In this document: positions 55,962 through 63,088 of the stretch, one piece after another
How positions within the stretch are numbered: position 1 is the first letter of the stretch
How the letters are laid out: each line of letters opens with the position of its first letter
Source of the DNA: Peribacillus asahii
Lineage (GTDB): Bacteria > Bacillota > Bacilli > Bacillales > DSM-1321
Assembly (NCBI RefSeq): GCF_004006295.1
Contig: NZ_CP026095.1
Coordinates: forward strand, 2,776,001-2,840,000
Direction of reading: 5' to 3'
Length of the DNA stretch: 64,000 bases
Notes under the pieces: model-generated
Databases searched by the model: none
Told to the model about the DNA's origin: nothing
Seen by the model: the letters and a program-made list of their open reading frames with translations, nothing else
Made by a program: the position numbers and the translations under genes

Positions 55962-56267
55962 TTATGAAGTTTTGATTCTTAAATCCTCATTCAGTATGTA
56001 TTTCATGAATTCGTTCTCTTCCCAACCTTCACTATCTCGATAACCTTTCCAGTTGTGAATCCAAACGATGCGATTTCTCTTTTTGTTCACTTTGATCAGT
56101 AGATTACCATATTTGTATGTTATAATACTGTTAGTTTCTTTTAACTTAATTGCAAGCTGCACATTTCTCGTTAGCTTCCTTTTTGCATCTGTAAATCCGA
56201 TTCCCTCATTACCTTTTGTCGTTCTATAAATCTGTAAAGCTGAATGATTTAAATCTAGTAGCTTCAT
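55962..56267 (-). CDS. Phage protein, 101 aa
   Basis: MKLLDLNHSALQIYRTTKGN, FTDAKRKLTRNVQLAIKLKE, NRIVWIHNWKGYRDSEG. Basic, mixed alpha/beta. Preceded by GGTGAGGAG. Unknown. It is the first gene after a motif-bearing promoter. Confidence 0.65.
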   Translation of the reverse strand: MKLLDLNHSALQIYRTTKGNEGIGFTDAKRKLTRNVQLAIKLKETNSIITYKYGNLLIKVNKKRNRIVWIHNWKGYRDSEGWEENEFMKYILNEDLRIKTS

Positions 56268-56299
56268 CTCCTCACCACCTGTTCATTTGGTATATACTT

Positions 56300-56328
56300 A
56301 TAATACTACATAATTTTATTTATGTAAA
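56300..56328 (-). promoter_or_regulatory. Promoter with conserved spacer, before the 101-aa gene
   Basis: TTTACA (56323-56328), spacer TAAATAAAATTATGTAG of 17 nt, TATTAT (56300-56305). A second element copy lies at 56334-56350. Confidence 0.68.
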
Positions 56329-56343
56329 TAGTTTTATGTAATT

Positions 56344-56475
56344 TTATTTATTAAATTTTTTAACTTTATTCTTACGATCAACAAACGATAGTGCTGCTAA
56401 ATACCACATCATCAATAGTACATTTAACGCTACACCGTAAAACTTCACCTTACTCCATACATCAAACCAATTCAT
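56344..56475 (-). CDS. Small single-pass membrane protein, 43 aa
   Basis: MNWFDVWSKVKFYGVALNVL, then LMMWYLAALSFVDRKNK. GGAGACAAAC precedes the ATG. Its stop overlaps the conserved AT element. Unknown. Confidence 0.62.
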   Translation of the reverse strand: MNWFDVWSKVKFYGVALNVLLMMWYLAALSFVDRKNKVKKFNK

Positions 56476-56493
56476 GTTTGTCTCCAATCTCAT

Positions 56494-56784
56494 TTAACCT
56501 AATCTAGACATATACTCTTTAATTGCAACTCTTCTTCTACTTCTAGCTTTCTCAGTTTCTTCAGAAGGCTTAAATAAACCCTCTTTATTCTGAATCACTT
56601 GTCTCATTTTATGTATAGAAATTATACTTAGATTTAATTTAACCAAGTCCTCTATGCTTTTTGCTCCAAGGTACTTGCAAGCTTCTAAATATAGTAGGGT
56701 GTCATTATCTCTAGCCTCTGGATGATTCTCTAAGATATTCAAGATCAATACTCTAATATTGTCAAACTCTACTTTTACGCTCAT
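56494..56784 (-). CDS. Phage protein, 96 aa
   Basis: VRVLILNILENHPEARDNDT, then basic tail KARSRRRVAIKEYMSRLG. Helical. Unknown; the pattern of a conserved helix and ARSRRR tail recurs in phage regulatory proteins. Confidence 0.7.
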   Translation of the reverse strand: MSVKVEFDNIRVLILNILENHPEARDNDTLLYLEACKYLGAKSIEDLVKLNLSIISIHKMRQVIQNKEGLFKPSEETEKARSRRRVAIKEYMSRLG

Positions 56785-56830
56785 TGTTAATTCACATCCT
56801 TCTTAATTGAATCTCATATTTCTCTTTTTA

Positions 56831-57037
56831 TCAATCTTGACCGTTTCTCCATTCCCAATAGTCATATTCATCTTGTTCATCTCTTTTTGTAATATCTACT
56901 TTCAACTCTTCATTTTCCTTTTTTAACTCTTTAAATCTTGAAACAAGCCAATTAAATAAACTTTCTTCCAACTCACCATCAAAATCATTGTAATAGCTAA
57001 TTATTTCACTTAACATTTGCTCATCGTTTAAATTCAT
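56831..57037 (-). CDS. Small acidic phage protein, 68 aa
   Basis: MNLNDEQMLSEIISYYNDFD, coiled-coil FKELKKENEELKVDITK, ends WEWRNGQD. GAGGTGAC precedes the ATG. Unknown. Confidence 0.65.
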   Translation of the reverse strand: MNLNDEQMLSEIISYYNDFDGELEESLFNWLVSRFKELKKENEELKVDITKRDEQDEYDYWEWRNGQD

Positions 57038-57065
57038 TTATGTCACCTCGAATAAAAGAGAATTT

Positions 57066-57284
57066 TTATTTACTAACCATATCAATCATTTCATCTAATT
57101 TCTTTTTGATTTCTACATGGTCTGCTATATCAATACCAAAAATAGGTCTATGTATCAGTTTATATTCGTATAACTGTTCTCTATTTGATAGCGTATCTTT
57201 CACATTTATATAGACATAATCTCCATATTTCCAAACTACCTTATATTCAATACCATTCTCTACACCATTTGCTAATTCTTCCAC
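57066..57284 (-). CDS. Phage protein, 72 aa
   Basis: VVWKYGDYVYINVKDTLSNR, then helical DHVEIKKKLDEMIDMV. AAAGGAGAG lies upstream. Unknown. Confidence 0.62.
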   Translation of the reverse strand: MEELANGVENGIEYKVVWKYGDYVYINVKDTLSNREQLYEYKLIHRPIFGIDIADHVEIKKKLDEMIDMVSK

Positions 57285-57391
57285 AATACCTCTCTCCTTT
57301 ATAAAACAAGATTTTTATCTCATAATTTGTTCGAACCGTGTTAGTCCTCATCATCGTAAATGTTATAATCTTCAATATCCTCTTCAATCAT

Positions 57392-57499
57392 CTAACCATG
57401 AAAGAAGTTTTCAGAGCCACATTTAGGACATTCAATGTAAGTTACGAATAGACTATCTGTAAGCTCGTAATCACAATCATCACACTTCCAAGGCATCAT
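57392..57499 (-). CDS. Small zinc-ribbon protein, 35 aa
   Basis: MMPWKCDDCDYELTDSLFV, then YIECPKCGSENFFHG: a complete CxxC-CxxC ribbon. GGGAGGAATATT precedes the ATG. The frame continues past the TAG with MIEEDIEDYNIY, so a readthrough or adjacent mini-gene is possible. Unknown function. Confidence 0.6.
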   Translation of the reverse strand: MMPWKCDDCDYELTDSLFVTYIECPKCGSENFFHG

Positions 57500-57520
57500 A
57501 ATATTCCTCCCTACTTTTTA

Positions 57521-57733
57521 TTAATATCCATGACTTAATAAGAACTGCCGTAATCCGTCTGTAATTTGTTTGTCATTTTCAACTAGTCGTCCACGAATGA
57601 AAATATCTCCATTTGGCTCTAATCGCAAAATCTCAATATCTTCTTTACCTTTAAAGAAGATGGTTGGAGCGACAGGTGCTGATAGGGTAGCACTTATTAC
57701 TTGATCCTTGTTGATAAATAAATCACCTTTCAT
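57521..57733 (-). CDS. Phage protein, 70 aa
   Basis: MKGDLFINKDQVISATLSAP, then FFKGKEDIEILRLEPNGDIF. Beta-rich. AAAGGAGG upstream. Unknown; this sequence pattern is common in phages of Bacillus type. Confidence 0.65.
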   Translation of the reverse strand: MKGDLFINKDQVISATLSAPVAPTIFFKGKEDIEILRLEPNGDIFIRGRLVENDKQITDGLRQFLLSHGY

Positions 57734-57766
57734 TTGTTTTTCCTCCTTTCGATTAAAACCAAGAAT

Positions 57767-58078
57767 TTATTTCGATTCTTGAAAATCACTAAACATATAT
57801 TTCTCAACATATAAATTTTCTGGATCATATGATATATCCAAAACAGCTCCTTTTGTAACTGCTTCCACTAAATTTGTAGATACGCTCATTCTCAAAGATG
57901 TATCTCCTTTTTTAAAGGTTACAAAGTTATTACAACCAAAGCGACTACATCCCCCATTTTCGACTTTTACAACCTCAATATTATCTACTTTTATAAGTTT
58001 TTCATTATTACCTTGTTCACTGTTACTACAAGCTGCTAATAATGAAGTAGCAAAAAGTAATGTAAGTAATTTTTTCAT
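57767..58078 (-). CDS. Phage lipoprotein, 103 aa
   Basis: Signal peptide with lipobox FATSLLAAC (Cys 17). The mature part has GGCSRFGCNNFVTFKKGD and a beta-rich end. It is anchored in the outer leaflet of the membrane, where superinfection exclusion or wall work is possible; neither is shown. AGGTGTG lies upstream of the ATG. Confidence 0.75.
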   Translation of the reverse strand: MKKLLTLLFATSLLAACSNSEQGNNEKLIKVDNIEVVKVENGGCSRFGCNNFVTFKKGDTSLRMSVSTNLVEAVTKGAVLDISYDPENLYVEKYMFSDFQESK

Positions 58079-58114
58079 GACACACCTCTATTCCTATAAA
58101 ATACTTGTTATATC

Positions 58115-58480
58115 TTAATCTTTAATTGTCCATTTCCCATCGAAAAATCGACCACTGCATACTGTCCATTTATCACATTCTGCTTTCTTTGTGAACTCCA
58201 TAGTAGAACCTCTCCAATATGAAACTATTGTTTTACCATCCTGATACGCAGCTATAGCTTCATCTAAAGTTACATAATTAGGAACTATTCTATACATTCT
58301 TTCTCTATTAGGTTTAGTTGCATAAAAGTCAAGAAAACATCTATGATGACCATTCTTATCGCAAAAACTAAAATGTCCCTCTTCTGTAACTGTCACATAG
58401 CTTTTACCGTCACTACATTCAGCTATTTCACCAACATTTAATTGATCAACCAACTTACCAATAGTTAACCATTCACTCAT
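58115..58480 (-). CDS. Phage protein, 121 aa
   Basis: MSEWLTIGKLVDQLNVGEIA, FSFCDKNGHHRCFLDFYAT, VTLDEAIAAYQDGKTIVSYW. No recognised fold. AGGGAGTG precedes the ATG and the conserved element precedes that. Confidence 0.65.
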   Translation of the reverse strand: MSEWLTIGKLVDQLNVGEIAECSDGKSYVTVTEEGHFSFCDKNGHHRCFLDFYATKPNRERMYRIVPNYVTLDEAIAAYQDGKTIVSYWRGSTMEFTKKAECDKWTVCSGRFFDGKWTIKD

Positions 58481-58539
58481 CTTAATACACTCCCTTTATG
58501 TAATTTCATCTAATAAAATCACCATTTTAATCTATAAAT

Positions 58540-58710
58540 TTACTCTTTATTGAATCCTTCAACTAATTTAGCAAACCATTCTCCAAATACCTCCGGGTTA
58601 TTAATAAGCTTAATTCCTACAAAACCATACAATACAAGCGTGGCGATCATGCTGATAGTTACAAATCCTATCACTGTCATAGCAGCAATCTCAATTTTAC
58701 TTTTCTTCAT
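58540..58710 (-). CDS. Small membrane protein, 56 aa
   Basis: Basic start MKKSKIEIAAMTVIGFVTIS, long hydrophobic helix, then acidic tail FGEWFAKLVEGFNKE. AGGAGGATGATAC upstream. Unknown. Confidence 0.65.
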   Translation of the reverse strand: MKKSKIEIAAMTVIGFVTISMIATLVLYGFVGIKLINNPEVFGEWFAKLVEGFNKE

Positions 58711-58721
58711 GTATCATCCTC

Positions 58722-58814
58722 CTAGTTAAACAACTTCATAATTCCCCATATAATCAATGCCCAAAACAATATCCCGACAGGAAGCGCAATGAGACACCCC
58801 TTAAAAAATTCCAT
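58722..58814 (-). CDS. Membrane microprotein, 30 aa
   Basis: MEFFKGCLIALPVGILFWAL, then IIWGIMKLFN. The ATG lies inside the last codons of the next gene upstream, with TTGGAG 4 nt before. Single membrane helix. Unknown function. Confidence 0.45.
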   Translation of the reverse strand: MEFFKGCLIALPVGILFWALIIWGIMKLFN

Positions 58815-58989
58815 TGAACTCCAACTTCGTGAAACTAGATTCATTAGGATACACCTCTACACCATCGTCATTAACAATACAGAAGCCTTCCTCATTAACT
58901 TTATCCACCGTATACAGCTTATTCTCTGTCACCTTATTAACTGTGTCAGTGTAACTTGAAATTAGCGTATCACCTTGTTTAAATTCCAT
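58801..58989 (-). CDS. Phage protein, 62 aa
   Basis: MEFKQGDTLISSYTDTVNKV, then TVDKVNEEGFCIVNDDGVEV. SH3-like beta pattern. AGGAGGAAG precedes the ATG; overlaps the next upstream gene end. Confidence 0.62.
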   Translation of the reverse strand: MEFKQGDTLISSYTDTVNKVTENKLYTVDKVNEEGFCIVNDDGVEVYPNESSFTKLEFNGIF

Positions 58990-59278
58990 CTTCCTTCCTC
59001 CTCTTGTGTTCAGTTAATAATCTAAAACATAAATCATGCAGCCATTCGTCCTTTGGTAAATGGTAGCCCGTTGATCCATCGAAGTCCTCAAATTCTTCAT
59101 AATAAAACTTCACATTCTTAGATTCTTGAGGATATTTCTGTTGTAATTCACTTAACTCTTTCGACCACTTATCATAAGTATGATCGTCAATGAGGTTCAT
59201 GTTCATTTGATAATACAAATAGCTATTCACAAGAACCTGTCGTCTTCTCCTTTGTATTAACTCCTCTATTTCATTCAT
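58979..59278 (-). CDS. Phage protein, 99 aa, LigA-N-terminus-like helices
   Basis: From the ATG at 59278 after GGGGATT; a start at 59314 is less likely. MNEIEELIQRRRRQVLVNSY, MNLIDDHTYDKWSKELSELQ resembles the first helices of NAD ligase (ISDAEYD type), but no catalytic domain follows. Unknown function. Confidence 0.62.
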   Translation of the reverse strand: MNEIEELIQRRRRQVLVNSYLYYQMNMNLIDDHTYDKWSKELSELQQKYPQESKNVKFYYEEFEDFDGSTGYHLPKDEWLHDLCFRLLTEHKRRKEDGI

Positions 59279-59348
59279 CACCAATCCCCTAACCGCTACT
59301 TCTAATTTAAACAAACTATATTCTGACGAGTTTTACTATGTAATAGAG

Positions 59349-59540
59349 TTAATTAATGATTTCTCCATTTAAGATTGTATTGATCATTTCTTCTTGTAAA
59401 TCCTCACTAGAGTTAATCAAAGATCCTACTGCAACTCCTGTTATAAATGAAGCTATAGCATTTTTAATGAATAATTCAGAGGCTCCGTAACCTTTTAATG
59501 AATCTTTAAACGCTTCGGTTGCTTCTTCTATAAAGCTCAT
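59349..59540 (-). CDS. Phage protein, 63 aa
   Basis: MSFIEEATEAFKDSLKGYGA, then FIKNAIASFITGVAVGSLIN, weakly hydrophobic with a glycine zipper-like middle. The conserved AT element and AAGGATG precede the ATG. Unknown. Confidence 0.6.
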   Translation of the reverse strand: MSFIEEATEAFKDSLKGYGASELFIKNAIASFITGVAVGSLINSSEDLQEEMINTILNGEIIN

Positions 59541-59569
59541 ATCAGCACATCCTTATGTAATTTTATTAA

Positions 59570-60187
59570 TCATTCAAATATAACACTCTTAACTCCCATT
59601 TCCTTTAATAAACCACTGATTACAGCTTGGTTAAATAAGTTAGCTTGCTTCATTATTTCTTTATTATGTAATATTTCATTTCTAATGCTCTTTTCTGTTG
59701 CTATGTAGAAATTCTCTCGTTCCTTTTCATCTAATGCTAACCTAAAGAATCCTTGTGTCTTTTCAAATTTTACTTGATTGTATGGCAATTCTAAGCTAAT
59801 AAGTGTCGGTTTTCCTAGCTTTAGGTATACAATCCTATTCGTTAAATCGATATGTTTCAATTCAATTTCACTTGTATTTATACCTAACTTAAACTTACCT
59901 TTTACTTTAAGTTCTACATGTCTTTCTCCTAGCCAACTGTCATCAACCTGAGTGTCTTTATCTGAAAACTTTTGTTCTAGAGAAACAATTTGTGGGTTCA
60001 TTTTCAGCTTCCCTAGAACCATTTCTTTATCAATTATATATGTAGAACTTTTTACTTCTTCGGTTTGCTTTATAACTTCCACTTTATTCTGATTTTCCTT
60101 ATGTAAATTAAGTACGTTAAATGCTAAAAATAAGGCTGCGACTACTAGTAAGGCTTTAATAAGGAATTTTTTGAACGTCCATAACAT
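59570..60187 (-). CDS. Membrane-anchored protein, DUF4230-like
   Basis: 205 aa. N-terminal anchor helix (FLIKALLVVAALFLAFNVLN), then an extracellular domain of the pattern seen in DUF4230 proteins (FKLGINTSEIELKHIDLTNR, ITLEL-type LISLELPYNQVKFE). The long helical end is NKEIMKQANLFNQAVISGLL. Family match is from memory of pattern, so moderate. Confidence 0.62.
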   Translation of the reverse strand: MLWTFKKFLIKALLVVAALFLAFNVLNLHKENQNKVEVIKQTEEVKSSTYIIDKEMVLGKLKMNPQIVSLEQKFSDKDTQVDDSWLGERHVELKVKGKFKLGINTSEIELKHIDLTNRIVYLKLGKPTLISLELPYNQVKFEKTQGFFRLALDEKERENFYIATEKSIRNEILHNKEIMKQANLFNQAVISGLLKEMGVKSVIFE

Positions 60188-60207
60188 TCAAATTCCCTCT
60201 TTCCTTA

Positions 60208-60459
60208 TTAGTCTTCCGAAAACACCTGCTCGTAATTATCAATCAAATCCCCTAAGATGACTATTGGAATATCTATATCTCGACTCAAAACGTTTATAGT
60301 AATCCACATTTCACCATCTGAATTAAAACCATTCCCGACATAAGGCAATTCCTTAACATCTTCATTTAAAAAAGTATTAATATAATCTTTCCTTACCTTT
60401 ATAAATGAAGGAACGTTTTTCTTTATCCATTTATTCTCTTCAGCAATCCAATTAAACAA
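60208..60459 (-). CDS. Phage protein, 83 aa
   Basis: MFNWIAEENKWIKKNVPSFI, then DGEMWITINVLSRDIDIPIV, ends NYEQVFSED. Rich ribosome site AAGGAGGGCGA. Unknown. Confidence 0.62.
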   Translation of the reverse strand: MFNWIAEENKWIKKNVPSFIKVRKDYINTFLNEDVKELPYVGNGFNSDGEMWITINVLSRDIDIPIVILGDLIDNYEQVFSED

Positions 60460-60488
60460 GATATCGCCCTCCTTATAAAATTGACCTT

Positions 60489-60848
60489 TTATTTTCTTTC
60501 TAGTTCATTTAAAGTATCTTTTATGTACAAGTAAAGCTCATTAAGACTTGTAAAATGACTGTCTTTATTTAGATAATATCTAAGTTCATTCATCGTCTTC
60601 TCGATCTCTTTTAATCGTCCGTAATCATCATAGTCAATTACTTTATTATTTTGACGTGTTAATTGTTCTGTAAAAATACCCACTGGATTACTTAGTTCGT
60701 AAACAGTAATACAATCTTCAAACATTCCAGTTCTCAACGCAATGAAATTCTCTTCTTCATCTCTGTATGTAGTCCATTCTTTATTTTCCTCAAATCCTTT
60801 TTTAGCTTTTTCTAAAAACAATAACGCCTCTTTTGTAATTTGATTCAT
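60489..60848 (-). CDS. Phage protein, 119 aa
   Basis: Helical ends and beta middle (NFIALRTGMFEDCITVYEL). AAGGAGAG precedes the ATG. Unknown. Confidence 0.62.
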   Translation of the reverse strand: MNQITKEALLFLEKAKKGFEENKEWTTYRDEEENFIALRTGMFEDCITVYELSNPVGIFTEQLTRQNNKVIDYDDYGRLKEIEKTMNELRYYLNKDSHFTSLNELYLYIKDTLNELERK

Positions 60849-60901
60849 TTAATCATCTCTCCTTTTTTATCGAATTCATCTGTTAAAACCTAAATTTTAT
60901 C

Positions 60902-61222
60902 TCATTTCTCTCCCAATCGTTTAATTAACTCTGGAACATATTTATGAATTATAGCTTCGTCATAGGTTGAACAAGGGAAACTAGGTTTCGAACAATGTGA
61001 CAGATAATGTTTAACTGTGTTGATCAAAGTTTCATCTGTTAGCTTCGGAGGCAAATCATCTTGTGCGTAAGAGTTCATTCTCATTGTAGCTCTCATTTCA
61101 GGAGTTACACTTCTATCCTCTAACTCGCTAACATGAATTTCTTTCTCACCAATTGAGATGTATTTCTTTTCATATAATTCTTTCTGTTTCTCGTAAAAAC
61201 TCGCTGGTAATTTGAATCCCAT
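60902..61222 (-). CDS. Phage protein, 106 aa
   Basis: MGFKLPASFYEKQKELYEKK, MRATMRMNSYAQDDLPPKLT, ends HKYVPELIKRLGEK. Cysteines at HCSKPSFPC. Unknown. Confidence 0.62.
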   Translation of the reverse strand: MGFKLPASFYEKQKELYEKKYISIGEKEIHVSELEDRSVTPEMRATMRMNSYAQDDLPPKLTDETLINTVKHYLSHCSKPSFPCSTYDEAIIHKYVPELIKRLGEK

Positions 61223-61277
61223 TTATCAATCACCCTTTCTATTTATATCTTTATATTACATAATTTTATTTATATAG

Positions 61278-62003
61278 TCAACCGAAAATTTCCATAAATT
61301 CTCTAATACTTTGATTAAATTTTTCACTTTGTTCTATATTGCTCAAATGTCCGGTATCAGACAATATGACACTTCTTACGTTTTTAATGAACATTCTCAT
61401 TGTGTATGTATTTATAACAGGTGTGACTTTGTCGTTTGTACTTCCTATAAGTAATGTTGGTACTCTTATCTTATGTAATAATGGAAAATAATTTAATCCA
61501 GTAGCAGCATTAGCCGACTCTAAATATGTATCTCTTATTAGAAAAGCATTTCTAGCTTCTTCTCTGTAAGCTTGATTATGTAACCCTCTATCTAACACAT
61601 GGTCAATTAACGTTCCATCTCGTATATGCCTCTCAGATTCCTTAACTATTCCATACGCAAGTATAGGAGGGACATATGAACACGTATTAGCTAATATTAA
61701 GCCTAGAACCATATCTGGACGTTGTTTGTAGACTTCTTGGGCAACGATACCACCTAACGACAATCCGCATATAACAGCCGACTGTATATCTAGATGCTCT
61801 AATAGTTTTATAATGTCAGATGCAAAATTTTTAACGGTTAGATTGTAATTTATTTCAGTGCTACCATGACCACGGAGATCAACTGCTATAAGTCTATACT
61901 TATCTGATAATTCATGTTGTGGAATCCAAGCTTTCGAATTGCTGCCTAATCCATGTAAAAATACCACTGGCGTTCCTTTACCCAATTCGGTATACGATAA
62001 CAT
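61278..62003 (-). CDS. Alpha/beta hydrolase
   Basis: 241 aa. The fold is clear: VVFLHGLGSNSKAWIP (oxyanion), CGLSLGGIVAQEVY (nucleophile Ser), LIGSTNDKVTP (Asp), LSDTGHLSNIEQ (His). Similar to 3-oxoadipate enol-lactonase or esterase forms. There is no signal peptide. It is out of place among small early phage genes, so it may be a cargo gene that alters the lysogen. AGGGGG precedes the ATG. Substrate unknown. Confidence 0.88.
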   Translation of the reverse strand: MLSYTELGKGTPVVFLHGLGSNSKAWIPQHELSDKYRLIAVDLRGHGSTEINYNLTVKNFASDIIKLLEHLDIQSAVICGLSLGGIVAQEVYKQRPDMVLGLILANTCSYVPPILAYGIVKESERHIRDGTLIDHVLDRGLHNQAYREEARNAFLIRDTYLESANAATGLNYFPLLHKIRVPTLLIGSTNDKVTPVINTYTMRMFIKNVRSVILSDTGHLSNIEQSEKFNQSIREFMEIFG

Positions 62004-62017
62004 CAGATAATTCCCCC

Positions 62018-62170
62018 TTAAGGATATCCTCTAAATATTGTTAAAATCCTCCTCAACATCCCATCATTTTTATGTATATTCACATTTTTTATAATGTCAT
62101 TCACACTCTTTTGTTCTTTGTATTTATTCAATTGTGCTTCTGCTTTCTTTACTATTTCTTCTTTGCTCAT
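62018..62170 (-). CDS. Small basic phage protein, 50 aa
   Basis: MSKEEIVKKAEAQLNKYKEQ to RILTIFRGYP. A GTGGTGA site is weak. Helical and basic; unknown. Confidence 0.52.
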   Translation of the reverse strand: MSKEEIVKKAEAQLNKYKEQKSVNDIIKNVNIHKNDGMLRRILTIFRGYP

Positions 62171-62199
62171 ACAGTTCACCACTCATTAAAATCTTACTT

Positions 62200-62724
62200 T
62201 TATATTAATTTTAGATCGACCATTTTATCTTCAATGTATTCTATAGATTGATTAAAAGATTCTAACTCATGAGACTTTCGTCTTTTTAAAGTATAATCCT
62301 GTTCAGTTTCTATTTCTTCTTTAAGTTTATTAATTTGAATTCTCATTGCTTTTATTACAACTTCGAATGCTTCTTTTTGAGCCACCCGTTCTTTAATCTT
62401 TAACTTTTCTTTTTCACGTTTTTCCTTTTCTATTTGTTCTTTTTTCTGTTTTTCATCTACTTGTTTTTTAAGTTTTTCAAAATACTCATCATTAAGAAAT
62501 TGCTCAAACGAAAAATATTTATAATGAATTTCATCCCATTTATCTTCACAATAGAATCCTATTTGATTTTCCAAAACTTCATGAATTCCATGTGAGTAAA
62601 GGTTATGACCATATTCTTCTGGAGACAATTCACTATTTAAACGAATTAACTCATATCCTCTATCCTCAATAATATTGAAAATTCTATTTAGCGTTTTTAA
62701 ATCTTCTACTGATATATTTTTCAT
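62200..62724 (-). CDS. Coiled-coil phage protein, 174 aa
   Basis: From the ATG at 62724 (AAGGAGTGTG). A globular first third (LKTLNRIFNIIEDRGYELIR) is followed by a charged coiled coil of about 90 residues (EKREKEKLKIKERVAQKEAF). Unknown; structural or adaptor role is possible. Confidence 0.7.
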   Translation of the reverse strand: MKNISVEDLKTLNRIFNIIEDRGYELIRLNSELSPEEYGHNLYSHGIHEVLENQIGFYCEDKWDEIHYKYFSFEQFLNDEYFEKLKKQVDEKQKKEQIEKEKREKEKLKIKERVAQKEAFEVVIKAMRIQINKLKEEIETEQDYTLKRRKSHELESFNQSIEYIEDKMVDLKLI

Positions 62725-62764
62725 ACTGCACACTCCTTTTAATTTCTAAGTTAAAATTCGTATT

Positions 62765-63061
62765 TTATACTGCAATCTTCTCCCAACCGAATGAATCACA
62801 ATAGAAGTAATTGTCGTTTATTTGTACGACATCTGAAACACTCATTGATCTACCAGTGAAATTATCTGGATGACTTATATTAAACATTACAAATAAATCC
62901 TCTAACAGTGTATCTATGTTGCTATAATTACCTTCAATTTCTCCTTGATAAACTGAATCATAGTTATCTAGATTTATTTCATTTTCAAGCATATCCTTAC
63001 TCATATAGCCGAATTCTCTAGTTAGTTCACGTTTAACTTGGAAAATTTCATATTTGCACAT
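62765..63061 (-). CDS. Phage protein, 98 aa, YodL-like
   Basis: YEIFQVKRELTREFGYMSKD, VYQGEIEG, LEDLFVMFN, then MSVSDVVQIN and FYCDSFGWEKI. The order of short beta motifs ending with a FYCDSFGW segment is typical of YodL-type domains in mobile elements. Function unknown. Confidence 0.7.
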   Translation of the reverse strand: MCKYEIFQVKRELTREFGYMSKDMLENEINLDNYDSVYQGEIEGNYSNIDTLLEDLFVMFNISHPDNFTGRSMSVSDVVQINDNYFYCDSFGWEKIAV

Positions 63062-63088
63062 GTTTACTCCTCCTTTAAAATCAGCTTT

